Both the position numbers and the translations under genes were made by a program. A stretch of DNA of 64,000 nucleotides, from assembly GCA_017457285.1 (NCBI GenBank), contig JAFTHT010000015.1:1-64000 (forward strand), given 5' to 3'. Below the pieces are notes generated by a model. It saw only the letters and a program-made list of their open reading frames with translations, did not search any database and was not told the DNA's origin. Position 1 is the stretch's first letter. Every line of letters begins with the position of its first letter. Positions 25,511 through 34,374 of the stretch are shown piece after piece. The stretch comes from Oscillospiraceae bacterium (GTDB lineage: Bacteria > Bacillota > Clostridia > Oscillospirales > Oscillospiraceae).

Positions 25511-26890
25511 CTATTTTACGGCGTATTCCTTGGCCTTTTCTTCCTGAGTGGCCTCAATGGAGGCGGTGGTCTGCCCGTCGGCGATGCCGCTGGTGCTTTC
25601 CTTCATAAACAGCACCTTGACGGTAGCCAGCATGAGCTGAATGTCGTAGAGCAAGGACATTCGATTTATGTACATCAAATCCATACGAAGTTTGTCGTAA
25701 GGGTCGGTGTTATATTTGCCGTAGACCTGGGCAAGACCGGTCAGGCCGGCCTTGACTTGCAGCCGCAGGGCAAAGGCGGGGGTCTGCTGCTCGTATTGCC
25801 TGGCAATCTCAGGCCGTTCGGGACGGGGGCCCACGATGGTCATGTCGCCCTTGAGAATATTGAATAGCTGGGGTAGCTCGTCGAACCGGATGGCCCGGAT
25901 GAATTTGCCCACGGGGGTGATCCGGTCGTCGTTGGCAGTGGAGAGCCGGGCCACACCATCCTTCTCGGCATCGACCCGCATACTGCGGAATTTCAGAATT
26001 TTGAATTCCCGGCCGTCTTTGGTGAGGCGGACCTGCTTGTAAATCACCGGACCACGGTCGTAGAGCTTGATCATCAGCGCAGTCAGGAGCATGAAGGGGC
26101 TCAGCAGGATGATGCCCAACAGGGAACAAAGGATGTCGAATAACCGTTTGACCATCAGGTATTCAAGCTGAGGCTCAGCTCGCATGACCCGGAATACCGG
26201 GACGCTGAACAGCTCCTGGTGCTTGGAACCCATCATCAAAACGTCGCCCACCCGGGGGGTGATGTAGCAGCGGATATTTTTTTCAACACAGTACTTGGCG
26301 ATGCCATTACGCAGGGATGCGTCGATGCCGGTGACAAACACGGCTTCAAACCCCTCCAGCTCCTTAAGAAGCGGGTGAATCTCACTGGAGGTGCAGGCAA
26401 TGGTACGGGTGACCTGGAACTTTTGGTGGTGCAGATAAAGCTCATCCAGCCGCCGCAAATCCGTTTCGCTGCGGTAGATAATCACAGTCCGCTTGGGCTT
26501 GTTCAGACCAAAGTAAAGGGCGTTGGTGCCCAGAGCCCAAAGGCAGTTGAGCAGAAGCTGCAAAGCCAGCAGTCCCAGCAGGGGCAGGGGAGAGAAGAAT
26601 CCCCCACGCAGCAGCGTCTGGGTCGCATACAGGACGGCGGCGGTCAGCAGGTCGCAGAGGGTCTGGGAGTAGACCAGCATATGAACCCGGGACATGCCGA
26701 TGTTGTAAGCACTATAGGTACGCACAGAGAACAGGAATATCACCGCATAAATCAAAACAGCGGCGGCAAATTGGGCCATACCCTCGGTAGGACGGGCGAA
26801 CCAGCAGTATCCGGCAAAAGACCCGATGGTCAGCAGATAGTGCAGGAATTTACTGACCCGGATAACGGATCCTTTCAGGCAGTTTCTCAT
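25511..26890 (-). CDS. Undecaprenyl-phosphate sugar phosphotransferase (initiating enzyme)
   Basis: 459 residues. Four N-terminal membrane helices, a CoA-binding-like middle domain (about 130-235) and a C-terminal bacterial sugar transferase domain. Signatures: KRLFDILCSLLGIILLSP, then GPVIYKQVRLTKDGREFKI, KFRSM and RFDELPQLFNILKGDMTIVG with PRPE. It places the first sugar-1-phosphate on undecaprenyl phosphate (WcaJ/EpsL-like full-length type). As the first gene after the promoter, it starts the exopolysaccharide operon. Confidence 0.9.
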   Translation of the reverse strand: MRNCLKGSVIRVSKFLHYLLTIGSFAGYCWFARPTEGMAQFAAAVLIYAVIFLFSVRTYSAYNIGMSRVHMLVYSQTLCDLLTAAVLYATQTLLRGGFFSPLPLLGLLALQLLLNCLWALGTNALYFGLNKPKRTVIIYRSETDLRRLDELYLHHQKFQVTRTIACTSSEIHPLLKELEGFEAVFVTGIDASLRNGIAKYCVEKNIRCYITPRVGDVLMMGSKHQELFSVPVFRVMRAEPQLEYLMVKRLFDILCSLLGIILLSPFMLLTALMIKLYDRGPVIYKQVRLTKDGREFKILKFRSMRVDAEKDGVARLSTANDDRITPVGKFIRAIRFDELPQLFNILKGDMTIVGPRPERPEIARQYEQQTPAFALRLQVKAGLTGLAQVYGKYNTDPYDKLRMDLMYINRMSLLYDIQLMLATVKVLFMKESTSGIADGQTTASIEATQEEKAKEYAVK

Positions 26891-26994
26891 CTTTCTATCA
26901 TCCTCTGGCGATTTTATTCTAAAACATCCGGCGGATTACCCAGGAGAGCCGTAATCTCATACAGGGTTCCGCAGGACACAAATCGACTCATACT

Positions 26995-27023
26995 ATAATA
27001 CCAGAAATCATATTCAAAGTCAA
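26995..27023 (-). promoter_or_regulatory. Promoter of the exopolysaccharide operon
   Basis: Minus strand TTGACT (27023-27018), TATTAT (27000-26995), 17-base spacer. It leaves a leader of about 95 bases in which I see no clear terminator. Confidence 0.7.
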
Positions 27024-27045
27024 TAAAGTCAAACTGAAAGAATTA

Positions 27046-27075
27046 TTGACACAGACCGGTGATTTGTGCTATATT
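27046..27075 (+). promoter_or_regulatory. Promoter of the nucleotidyltransferase-like gene
   Basis: TTGACA (27046-27051), TATATT (27070-27075), 18-base spacer, back to back with the exopolysaccharide promoter. Confidence 0.75.
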
Positions 27076-27113
27076 GTATCGGTAATGACTGGATAAGCGG
27101 GGAGGAACCGGCG

Positions 27114-28385
27114 ATGACATATGAATTTGAATACTTGATGCATTTGCTGGGTGCGGCCTCCCTTGGAACACATGCGCAGGCTCCCCGCCAAAGCGTGAAT
27201 TGGCGGAAAATCTTCCAAATGGCGGATGATCAGATGCTTACGCCGCTGATTTGTGACGTTTTGGTGGCGGATACCGCTCTTGGCTACCCTGTAAAAGGGG
27301 TGCTGGTGAAGGCGGAGGAAGCGACCGTCAAGGCCATGAAGGAATGCGCCAAGCGGCTGATGATTATTGATCTGCTGGCCGATATGGAAAAGGCGGGAAT
27401 CGGCTGCATTATGGTCAAGGGTTCTGTGGCGGCCATGAATTATGCCAAGCCGGAGAAACGGTTCTCTACCGACACCGACATTGTGGTGGATCCGGCGGAT
27501 GAGGAACGGGCTTGCGCATTTCTTCGCCAGCGGGGGTTCCATGTGACGGACCGGTGGCAAAACGGTCACCACGCCAGCACCCAGCACGACGCAATGGGTG
27601 TGCTGGAGGTCCATGTGCGGCTTTATGATGAAATCGTGGAGGATGTGTGGTTTGGTCAAATCGACCCGGCCTCCTTCATTCAGGAGCCCTACCAGCAGAT
27701 TCGGACGGCAGAGGGCTTGTGCAATACTTTGGGCGATACGGATCATTTGATTTTTATCATTTTACATATGATCAAGCACTTCATCACCGCCGGAATGTGT
27801 CTGCGGATGATGATGGATACGGCACTGTTTTTCAAAAAACGGAGGGAGAAGCTGGATATCGACCGGATTTGGTCGGTGGTTCGGCAGCTGAACTATGATA
27901 AGCTGCTGTCCGCCATCCTGTGGACGACAGTTCGCTATTGTGGCATGAATCCGGAGGACTTGCCCGGCATTGGACCGGAGGAGCCGGAGCTGGTAGGAAT
28001 GATTGTGTCGGATTTGGAAAACGGCGGCTTTATGGGCAATCAGGACTATGATGTCCGGGCGGAAAGCTCCTATGAGTATAACCGCCAGCTGCTGATGAAG
28101 GATAAAAGCAAGTGGCAATATCGGCTGTATATGCTTCGGTGGAAGCATGGCTTCAAGCTCGCTACGATTTTCCCAGGCAAAAGAAGATTGGCACCCAGAT
28201 ACCCCTATGTGGTCAAACATCCCTGGCTGATTCCCTTTGCATGGGTCCATCGCTGGGTCACCCGTGGCTGGGCGATGATTTTCAAAAAGGAATTGTCCTC
28301 GAAAATTGTAATGGATGAGAAAAAAGTAGCCCAAGAGGCGAAAGAACGGGTGGAAATGTTCCGCTGCCTCGGAATGATGGAATAA
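27114..28385 (+). CDS. Nucleotidyltransferase-family protein (NTP_transf_5-like)
   Basis: 423 residues. The core VKGSVAAMNY ... RFSTDTDIVVDP (about 105-130) is the G-S-x(n)-D-x-D active site of the uncharacterised NTP_transf_5 group. A helical C-terminal half with a KHFITAGMCLRMMMDTALF stretch follows. Members commonly occur in exopolysaccharide and antibiotic loci; the substrate is unknown. The ATG at 27114 has GGGGAGG 8 bases upstream. It is divergent from the exopolysaccharide operon and possibly co-regulated. Confidence 0.75.
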   Translation: MTYEFEYLMHLLGAASLGTHAQAPRQSVNWRKIFQMADDQMLTPLICDVLVADTALGYPVKGVLVKAEEATVKAMKECAKRLMIIDLLADMEKAGIGCIMVKGSVAAMNYAKPEKRFSTDTDIVVDPADEERACAFLRQRGFHVTDRWQNGHHASTQHDAMGVLEVHVRLYDEIVEDVWFGQIDPASFIQEPYQQIRTAEGLCNTLGDTDHLIFIILHMIKHFITAGMCLRMMMDTALFFKKRREKLDIDRIWSVVRQLNYDKLLSAILWTTVRYCGMNPEDLPGIGPEEPELVGMIVSDLENGGFMGNQDYDVRAESSYEYNRQLLMKDKSKWQYRLYMLRWKHGFKLATIFPGKRRLAPRYPYVVKHPWLIPFAWVHRWVTRGWAMIFKKELSSKIVMDEKKVAQEAKERVEMFRCLGMME

Positions 28386-28392
28386 TGACCAT

Positions 28393-28422
28393 AACGACCG
28401 GCCTCGCGCCGGTCGTTTCTGT
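28393..28422 (+). terminator. Intrinsic terminator
   Basis: ACGACCGGC-CTCGC-GCCGGTCGT followed by TTCTGTT. Confidence 0.7.
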
Positions 28423-28511
28423 TGGTACGTAACGAAAGTTTCTGTGACCATATCACAGAAAGGCGGTTTGGCGCAATATATAATATAGTAAAAAGTGAAA
28501 GGAAGATCCTT

Positions 28512-29294
28512 ATGAATCCTGAAATCATCAGTGTCGTCCTGCTTCCGTTCCTGGGAACCACCCTTGGTGCGGCTGGTGTGTTCTTTTTGAAGGGCAAAAT
28601 GAACCTGGGGCTGCAGCGGTCCTTGACCGGCTTTGCATCCGGCGTTATGGTGGCGGCTTCCATCTGGAGCCTGATTATTCCCGCTATGGAGCAGTCCGAA
28701 CATATGGGAAAACTGGCATTTCTCCCTGCGGTTATTGGTGTCTGGGCTGGCTTTTTATTCCTGCTGTTGTTGGACCATATCATTCCTCATCTCCATTTGA
28801 ACAGCGAATGCCCTGAGGGTGCGCCCTGTGGCTTGGGGAAGTCTACCATGATGGTGCTGGCCGTTGCGCTTCATAATCTGCCGGAGGGCATGGCAGTTGG
28901 TGTCGTGGCGGCGGGATGGCTTACCGGAAACGAGAGCATCTCCTTCGCCGGAGCGATGGCTCTGGCCCTGGGCATCGCGCTGCAAAATCTGCCGGAGGGC
29001 GCAATCATCTCCATGCCGCTGAAAAGCAACGGGATGAAGCGGGGGAAGGCCTTTGGATATGGCGTTCTGTCCGGCGTCATCGAGCCCATCGGTGCTGTCT
29101 TGACGATACTGCTGGCCAATTGGGTCGTGCCGATTTTGCCGTATTTGCTGACCTTCTCCGCCGGAGCCATGCTGTATGTGGTGGTGGAGGAGCTGATTCC
29201 TGAAATGTCCGAGGGAGAGCATTCCAATATCGGAACGGTATTCTTCGCGGTTGGATTTTCACTTATGATGGTGCTGGATGTAGCACTTGGATAA
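28512..29294 (+). CDS. ZIP-family divalent metal transporter
   Basis: 260 residues, about eight membrane segments. Two ZIP signature helices carry HNLPEGMAVG (about 120) and QNLPEGAIIS (about 160), the metal-binding H-N-x-P-E-G motifs of the binuclear site; the second has Gln for His. A DHIIPHLHLNSECPEGAPC loop may bind metal. It most likely imports zinc or iron (ZupT/GufA-like). Start ATG at 28512 with AAAGGAAGATCC upstream. Confidence 0.85.
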   Translation: MNPEIISVVLLPFLGTTLGAAGVFFLKGKMNLGLQRSLTGFASGVMVAASIWSLIIPAMEQSEHMGKLAFLPAVIGVWAGFLFLLLLDHIIPHLHLNSECPEGAPCGLGKSTMMVLAVALHNLPEGMAVGVVAAGWLTGNESISFAGAMALALGIALQNLPEGAIISMPLKSNGMKRGKAFGYGVLSGVIEPIGAVLTILLANWVVPILPYLLTFSAGAMLYVVVEELIPEMSEGEHSNIGTVFFAVGFSLMMVLDVALG

Positions 29295-29306
29295 GGAGGT
29301 TTTACC

Positions 29307-30053
29307 ATGAGATTGAAAGACAAGGTTGCAATCATTACCGGCGGAAGCCGGGGCATTGGCTATGCTACTGCTGACGCGTTTCTGCGGGAGGGTGCGAAGG
29401 TTATTCTGACCGCCAGCACTCAGGCATCGGCGGATAAGGCTGTTGCCCAGTTGAAAGAGAAATACCCCCAGGCGCTTGTAGTGGGCATCAGCCCGAATTT
29501 GGCAGACTATCAGTCCGTGCAGGATGCTTTCGTTATCGCCACCGCTCAATATGGTTGCGTGGATATTTTGGTGAATAACGCCGGGGTTTCTGAAAGTACG
29601 CCATTTTTGGACTACACCGAGGAAAATTTTGACCGGGTAATGGATTTGAATGTGAAGGGTGTGTTTAATACCACACGGGCAGCGGTCAATTGCATGGTAG
29701 CCAGGGGCAGCGGCGTGGTTTTGAATACCTCGTCCATGGTCAGCATCCATGGTCAGCCCAGCGGTATTGCTTATCCCACATCGAAATTTGCGGTCAACGG
29801 TCTGACGGTTTCTCTGGCCCGGGAACTGGGGCCCAAGGGAATCCGGGTAAATGCGGTGGCACCTGGGATTACCGAGACGGATATGATGAAAGCGGTGCCC
29901 AAGGAAGTCATTGAACCGCTGATTCGCCAGATTCCGCTGCGTCGGTTGGGTAAGCCGGAGGACATTGCCAATGCTTTTGTGTTTTTAGCATCGGAGGAAG
30001 CGTCCTATATCACCGGTGTGGTGCTGCGTGTTGACGGCATGGCCAGGACTTGA
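29307..30053 (+). CDS. SDR-family oxidoreductase (FabG-like)
   Basis: 248 residues. The NAD(P) site TGGSRGIGYA (about 10-19), NNAG (about 91), catalytic Ser in NTSSMVS, and Tyr-Lys in YPTSK (about 153-157) are intact. The C-terminal SYITGVVLRVDGMART is typical of FabG-type enzymes. It reduces a ketone or 3-oxoacyl substrate; the exact substrate is not readable. The gene follows the ZIP gene by 12 bases with AAGGAGG, so they are cotranscribed. Confidence 0.85.
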   Translation: MRLKDKVAIITGGSRGIGYATADAFLREGAKVILTASTQASADKAVAQLKEKYPQALVVGISPNLADYQSVQDAFVIATAQYGCVDILVNNAGVSESTPFLDYTEENFDRVMDLNVKGVFNTTRAAVNCMVARGSGVVLNTSSMVSIHGQPSGIAYPTSKFAVNGLTVSLARELGPKGIRVNAVAPGITETDMMKAVPKEVIEPLIRQIPLRRLGKPEDIANAFVFLASEEASYITGVVLRVDGMART

Positions 30054-30068
30054 TAAATTGCATAAAAC

Positions 30069-30096
30069 GGCTCCCCCTCAAATCCGAGGGGGAGCC
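30069..30096. terminator. Terminator between convergent SDR and Rnf-like operons
   Basis: GGCTCCCCCTC-AAATCC-GAGGGGGAGCC followed by TTTGCGTTTT. Confidence 0.7.
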
Positions 30097-30104
30097 TTTG
30101 CGTT

Positions 30105-30542
30105 TTACAGGATCATGCCGGCAAAGCATTGGGAAGCCAGCAGCAGTCCAATGGCGCTGAGAATGGGGGCGGCTTTCGCGGCGGGGCCGGAGCTGAGCCG
30201 GTCCTGGATGGTGGAGTAGAGCAGGGTAGTCAAAGTGAATACGATGCCACCCACCAGCGCAAGCACCAGGCAATCCATTAACGGAGCGAATCCGGCAGCC
30301 AACGGCAAAAGACCGAAGGTCACGGCGGAGAAAAGGCCCACGCAGACATAGCATCGCTTCGCGCCTCTGGCGGCATAGTAGTCGATGACCAGTGCCATCA
30401 GCGACAGCAGCACCATGTTGGGGATATTCAGCTTCGGAATCACGACGCCGGGGGCCAGGCTGCGAATCAGCACCACAGCCGCCATGGCGGCGCAGACTAC
30501 CACCGCCAAAGCGGTATTCAGGAAGTATGTTTTGTTCTTCAT
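30105..30542 (-). CDS. Five-TM membrane protein at the end of the Rnf-like operon
   Basis: 145 residues with about five hydrophobic segments and no cofactor motif. It is not RnfA or RnfE, which are about 190 residues with a different N terminus and conserved Cys pattern. It follows rnfG by 12 bases with GGAGG, so it belongs to the same transcript and may be a membrane partner of the complex. I do not recognise the family. Confidence 0.65.
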   Translation of the reverse strand: MKNKTYFLNTALAVVVCAAMAAVVLIRSLAPGVVIPKLNIPNMVLLSLMALVIDYYAARGAKRCYVCVGLFSAVTFGLLPLAAGFAPLMDCLVLALVGGIVFTLTTLLYSTIQDRLSSGPAAKAAPILSAIGLLLASQCFAGMIL

Positions 30543-30554
30543 GATGGTACCTCC

Positions 30555-31082
30555 TTAACTGGTGGCGCTGGAATCTACGTCCGCACCGGTGACATAGGCT
30601 ACCGCTGCGTTGACGCTTCGGGTGATGGCCTTGGAGGTTACGGTGGCACCGGAAACGGCATCCACATTGGTGCCCACCTCGGCTTCGCCGGAGGTGTTCA
30701 GGAACTGGGAAAGGAAACCCCAATCGGTCAAGGCATTCCAGCCCAGACCGTAGGTTTCGGACATATCCAGAATCCGCAGACCGGTGACCTTACCATCGGT
30801 GCTGATACCAATCAGCATGGTAATATCCCCGGCATAGCCGGCGGTTTTGGTTTGAATGACGAAGCCGTTTTCAGCTTTGTGGACGGACTGGATGGTCTTG
30901 TCCTCACCGGAGTAGGCTTCCTCGGTAAAGGTTTTGCTGCCGGGGAGCAGGGTCTGCATTAGCTGTACCCGCTCTTTTTCGGCGTTGGCTTTGGCAATAT
31001 TTTTTATGCCCAAAGACAGGCCGAACAGGATCGCTGCAGACAGAAAAATAGTGACAATGGGGAAAAGAATGGACTTTTTCAT
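30555..31082 (-). CDS. rnfG: RnfG-like flavoprotein subunit (FMN-binding)
   Basis: 175 residues: one N-terminal membrane helix (about 5-27) and an extracytoplasmic FMN-binding domain. The flavinylation motif DAVSGATVTSKAI (about 137-149) carries the Thr to which ApbE attaches FMN. YAGDITMLIGIS and ETYGLGW are also RnfG features. The ATGA start overlaps the rnfD stop. ApbE, encoded upstream in the same operon, is the expected modifying enzyme. Confidence 0.88.
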   Translation of the reverse strand: MKKSILFPIVTIFLSAAILFGLSLGIKNIAKANAEKERVQLMQTLLPGSKTFTEEAYSGEDKTIQSVHKAENGFVIQTKTAGYAGDITMLIGISTDGKVTGLRILDMSETYGLGWNALTDWGFLSQFLNTSGEAEVGTNVDAVSGATVTSKAITRSVNAAVAYVTGADVDSSATS

Positions 31083-32026
31083 GCTTTTTCCACTCCTTTC
31101 TTCGCACCGAAGCGTCTGGGCGCGGTGTAGCGGTCGATGACCCACACCAGGGCATTCATCAACAGGATGGCATAGGTCACGCCCTCGGGGTAGAGGCCGA
31201 AGTAGCGTAACAGGACGGTCAGCACACCGCAGCCGATTCCGTAGACGATTTGGCCCATGGCGGTGGCGGGGGAGGTGGCGTAGTCGGTGGCCATGAAGAT
31301 GGCACCCAGCATCAGGCCGCCGCTGAGCAGAGAATAGGCCATCCACAAAATGGGGGCGCCGGTTTTACTGAAAATCAGCGTCAGCACCGCAACGGAGCCA
31401 AGATAGGCCAGAGGGATTCGGGGAGAAATGACCTTTCGGAAAACAAGGTACACACCACCCAGCAGCAGCGCCAGGGCGGAAATCTCACCAATGGAGCCGG
31501 GGCAATTGCCCAGGAACATATCCAGGAGATCCTCCTCCGGCAGGCTGGTCATGGCCATATGGTGCAAGGGGGTGGCAGAGGACACCGCATCCACCTCCAG
31601 GGCCGGATACTTCGTCAGCCCCAGGGGCCAGATCAGCATCAGGAAGGCTCTCGCAGCCAAAGCGGGATTGAAAATATTCTGCCCCAAACCGCCGCAAAGG
31701 GCCTTAACGATGATGATTGCAAAGACACTACCCACCGCTACCTGCCAATAGGGCACGGTTACCGGCAGCGTCATGGACAGCAGCAGACCGGTGACGATGG
31801 CGGAGCCGTCAACGATGGTGTTTCTGGTTTTTGTGAGGATGCTGTACAGCCACTCCGCCGCCACAGCGGTGGCGATGGACACAAGCGTCACCAGCAGCGC
31901 ACGGATGCCCAGCATCCAAACGCCAACACACAGAGCAGGCAACAGGGCGATGACCACATCCAGCATGATGCGATTGGTGCGGAAATTGCCCCGAATGTGG
32001 GGGGAAGATGCTACGGTTAATTTCAT
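31079..32026 (-). CDS. rnfD: RnfD-like membrane flavoprotein subunit
   Basis: 315 residues, about nine membrane segments, N terminus LTVASSPHIRGNFRTNRIML typical of RnfD/NqrB. The covalent FMN site appears as DAVSSATPLHHM (about 175), with Ser in place of the usual Gly before Ala-Thr. ATMLATDYATSPAT-like C-terminal loop (FMATDYATSPATAMG) is conserved. The start at 32026 overlaps the rnfC stop by 4 bases; an upstream extension of the frame is covered by rnfC and is not real. Confidence 0.88.
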   Translation of the reverse strand: MKLTVASSPHIRGNFRTNRIMLDVVIALLPALCVGVWMLGIRALLVTLVSIATAVAAEWLYSILTKTRNTIVDGSAIVTGLLLSMTLPVTVPYWQVAVGSVFAIIIVKALCGGLGQNIFNPALAARAFLMLIWPLGLTKYPALEVDAVSSATPLHHMAMTSLPEEDLLDMFLGNCPGSIGEISALALLLGGVYLVFRKVISPRIPLAYLGSVAVLTLIFSKTGAPILWMAYSLLSGGLMLGAIFMATDYATSPATAMGQIVYGIGCGVLTVLLRYFGLYPEGVTYAILLMNALVWVIDRYTAPRRFGAKKGVEKA

Positions 32027-33333
32027 TTTGCCTTCGCCTCCCTCAGTAATTTTTTGCCCTTGCGGAAAACCTCCACCAGGGGCAGCTTGCCGGGACAGGT
32101 GAAAGCACAGCTGCCACACTCGATGCAGTCCAGCAGATTCAGCCGCTCCAGCTCATCCAGCCGCTGGGCGTTGGTGAAGCGGTACATATACAGGGGCTGC
32201 AGCCGCATGGGGCACACGCCTACGCATTTGCCGCAGCGCAGACAGACCGGGTTCTCCGCCGCGCCGTTTTTGTCCTTCAGCAGGCACAGAATGGAGTTGG
32301 TGGCCTTGATGACCGGCACCGACAGGTCGCTCTGGGCGAAGCCCATCATGGGGCCGCCGCTGATGACCCGCTCCGTCCGGTCGTTGAGCCCACCGGCGGC
32401 CGCAATCAGGTCATGGAAGGGGGTGCCGATGCGGACAATGAAGTTCTGGGGCACCGCAATGGCTTCGCCGGAGATGGTCACAATCCGCTGAGTCAGGGGA
32501 ATCCCAAGCCGAACCGCCCGATAAATGGCGGCAAAGGTGGATACATTGAACACCGCGCAGTTGACCTCCACCGGCAGCTTGCCGCCCGGCACCTCCCGCC
32601 CGGTCAGGGCCTGAATCAACTGCTTCTCCGCACCCTGGGGGTAGCGGGTGGGCAGTACCGCCAGCTCGATTTGGGGGAACAAATTCAGACATTTCTTGAT
32701 TTTTTCAATGGCCTGAACCTTGTTATCCTCCACCGCCAGCACAATGCGGTTGGGCTTCAGGACCTGCTTCAGGATCAGCATACCCTCCAGCACATGCTCC
32801 GGCTCCGTACGCAGCAGAGAATCGTCGGCAGTGATGTAGGGCTCACATTCGCAGGCGTTGGCGATGAGGGTATCCACATTGCCCATGGCGGACAGGGCCT
32901 TTACATTGCCGGGGAAGGCCGCGCCGCCCATACCCACCAGGCCTGCCTCCCGAATGGTATGCAGAATGGTGTCCGCATCCAGTTCCTCCAGCGGCCGGGT
33001 TTCGGGATTGTGGGGGATGGCCTCGTCCTTGCCGTCGTTGTCGATGACGATGGCCATCACATCCCGGCCGCTGGTATGGGGCCGGGGTTCGATGGCAACC
33101 ACGGTGCCGGATACGGAAGCATGGACCGGCACGCACAGGCCCTGGCCGTCGCCGATTTTTTGCCCACGCAGAACCCGGTCGCCCACCTGCACCAGGCTCT
33201 GGCAGGGTGCGCCAATGTGCTGCTGGAGGGGGATGACCACCTGCTTGGGGGTGATGGAATGGAAATCCGTCACACCGGTGGACATTTCCTTGTTATATTT
33301 CGGATGTATTCCTCCGAAAAACAGGTGTTTCAT
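32023..33333 (-). CDS. rnfC: RnfC-like electron-transport subunit
   Basis: 436 residues. FMN/NADH-binding segment GLVGMGGAAFPGNVK (about 135-149), a soluble ligand-binding beta-grasp domain, and two [4Fe-4S] sites CLRCGKCVGVCP (about 366-377) and CIECGSCAFTCPG (about 405-417). RnfC is the peripheral cytoplasmic subunit that exchanges electrons with NAD(H). Its usual partners RnfA, RnfB and RnfE are not in this operon or window. Confidence 0.92.
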   Translation of the reverse strand: MKHLFFGGIHPKYNKEMSTGVTDFHSITPKQVVIPLQQHIGAPCQSLVQVGDRVLRGQKIGDGQGLCVPVHASVSGTVVAIEPRPHTSGRDVMAIVIDNDGKDEAIPHNPETRPLEELDADTILHTIREAGLVGMGGAAFPGNVKALSAMGNVDTLIANACECEPYITADDSLLRTEPEHVLEGMLILKQVLKPNRIVLAVEDNKVQAIEKIKKCLNLFPQIELAVLPTRYPQGAEKQLIQALTGREVPGGKLPVEVNCAVFNVSTFAAIYRAVRLGIPLTQRIVTISGEAIAVPQNFIVRIGTPFHDLIAAAGGLNDRTERVISGGPMMGFAQSDLSVPVIKATNSILCLLKDKNGAAENPVCLRCGKCVGVCPMRLQPLYMYRFTNAQRLDELERLNLLDCIECGSCAFTCPGKLPLVEVFRKGKKLLREAKAK

Positions 33334-33345
33334 GAATTTTTCACC

Positions 33346-34374
33346 TCAAGTTCGTATCAATTTTTGAAATCCGGGGCTGTAAAACAGCTCCCCATTTGCA
33401 TTGACCCACAGAGCTTCGCCGCCTAGCTTGTTAAGGAGGGCCTGACCTTCCTCAAGCGGCAGAAGAAATAAAGCGGTGGACAGGGCGTCCGCAAGGCCCG
33501 AATCCGGGCAAATGATGGTCACGGATCTCCAATAATCGCTGGGATACAGGGTTTCCGGGTCGATGATATGGTGGTAAAGCTGTCCATCCACCATAAAGGC
33601 CCGCTGATAATCGCCGCTGGTGACTACGCTGCCGCCAGTCACATAGACAGTGTGTAGGTAGTCCTCCGCTTCGCCCTCCGGGTCCCGGATACCCACCACC
33701 CAGGGGGTGCCGGCATCATCTTTGGGGCCGGTGGCGCAGACATTGCCGCCAACGCTGATGAGTAAGCCTCTGGGGGCGTTCTCAGCCACCCGCTGAACTG
33801 CCCAGCCCTTGGCAATGGCACCGACATCCAGCCGCAGCGCGGGGTCCGTGATGTGGACAGTAGAAGCGGTAGAGTCGATGATGATATTGTTCCAATCGGT
33901 GTGATTTTTGGCTTCTGTCAGGGATTCCATGTCCGGAAGCGCTGCCTCGAAGGGGTTATCCAGGGCATCGCTACGGGCCTCGTGCCACAGGGCCAAAACG
34001 CTGCCCATGGCCACATTGACCTTACCGCCGGTTGTTTCGTAATAGTCCTTGCAGTCCAGCAGAAGCTCGATGATGATGTTGTCCACCGTCACCGGTTGGG
34101 TTCCGGCGGCATCGTTGACGGTTTTTAGGTTGTTGATGCCGGCGTACTCCTTATAAATATCGAACAACTGATGGTAGCGCAGCAAATCGTCATGGACCGC
34201 CTGGGCCTTTTCCTGAAACGCTTCTTTGCTGTCCGCCTTACCGACGATGGTGGTTACGGTGTCAAAGAGGGTCAAAAAGGTGGCGGTATACTGCTTTTGC
34301 TCTGGGCCGGGAAGGGGGGTGCTGCACCCGGACAGGAGTAAAATTGCCGCAAGCAGCGCAAATAGTCGTTTCAT
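33346..34374 (-). CDS. apbE: FAD:protein FMN transferase, lipoprotein form
   Basis: 342 residues. Lipobox SGCS at the end of a signal peptide (Cys17), so it acts outside the membrane. ApbE motifs: DVGAIAKGWAVQ (about 178-189), SVGGNVCATG (about 202), TSGDYQRAF and HHIIDPETLYPS (about 260-275). It transfers FMN from FAD to Thr in the [ST]GA[TS] motifs of RnfG and RnfD. Its start overlaps the preceding lipoprotein stop by one base (TGATG). Confidence 0.9.
   Translation of the reverse strand: MKRLFALLAAILLLSGCSTPLPGPEQKQYTATFLTLFDTVTTIVGKADSKEAFQEKAQAVHDDLLRYHQLFDIYKEYAGINNLKTVNDAAGTQPVTVDNIIIELLLDCKDYYETTGGKVNVAMGSVLALWHEARSDALDNPFEAALPDMESLTEAKNHTDWNNIIIDSTASTVHITDPALRLDVGAIAKGWAVQRVAENAPRGLLISVGGNVCATGPKDDAGTPWVVGIRDPEGEAEDYLHTVYVTGGSVVTSGDYQRAFMVDGQLYHHIIDPETLYPSDYWRSVTIICPDSGLADALSTALFLLPLEEGQALLNKLGGEALWVNANGELFYSPGFQKLIRT

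Noticed and set aside
30105..30542. Assignment as RnfA or RnfE
   Set aside because: Length, helix pattern and conserved residues do not fit; kept as unknown membrane protein.
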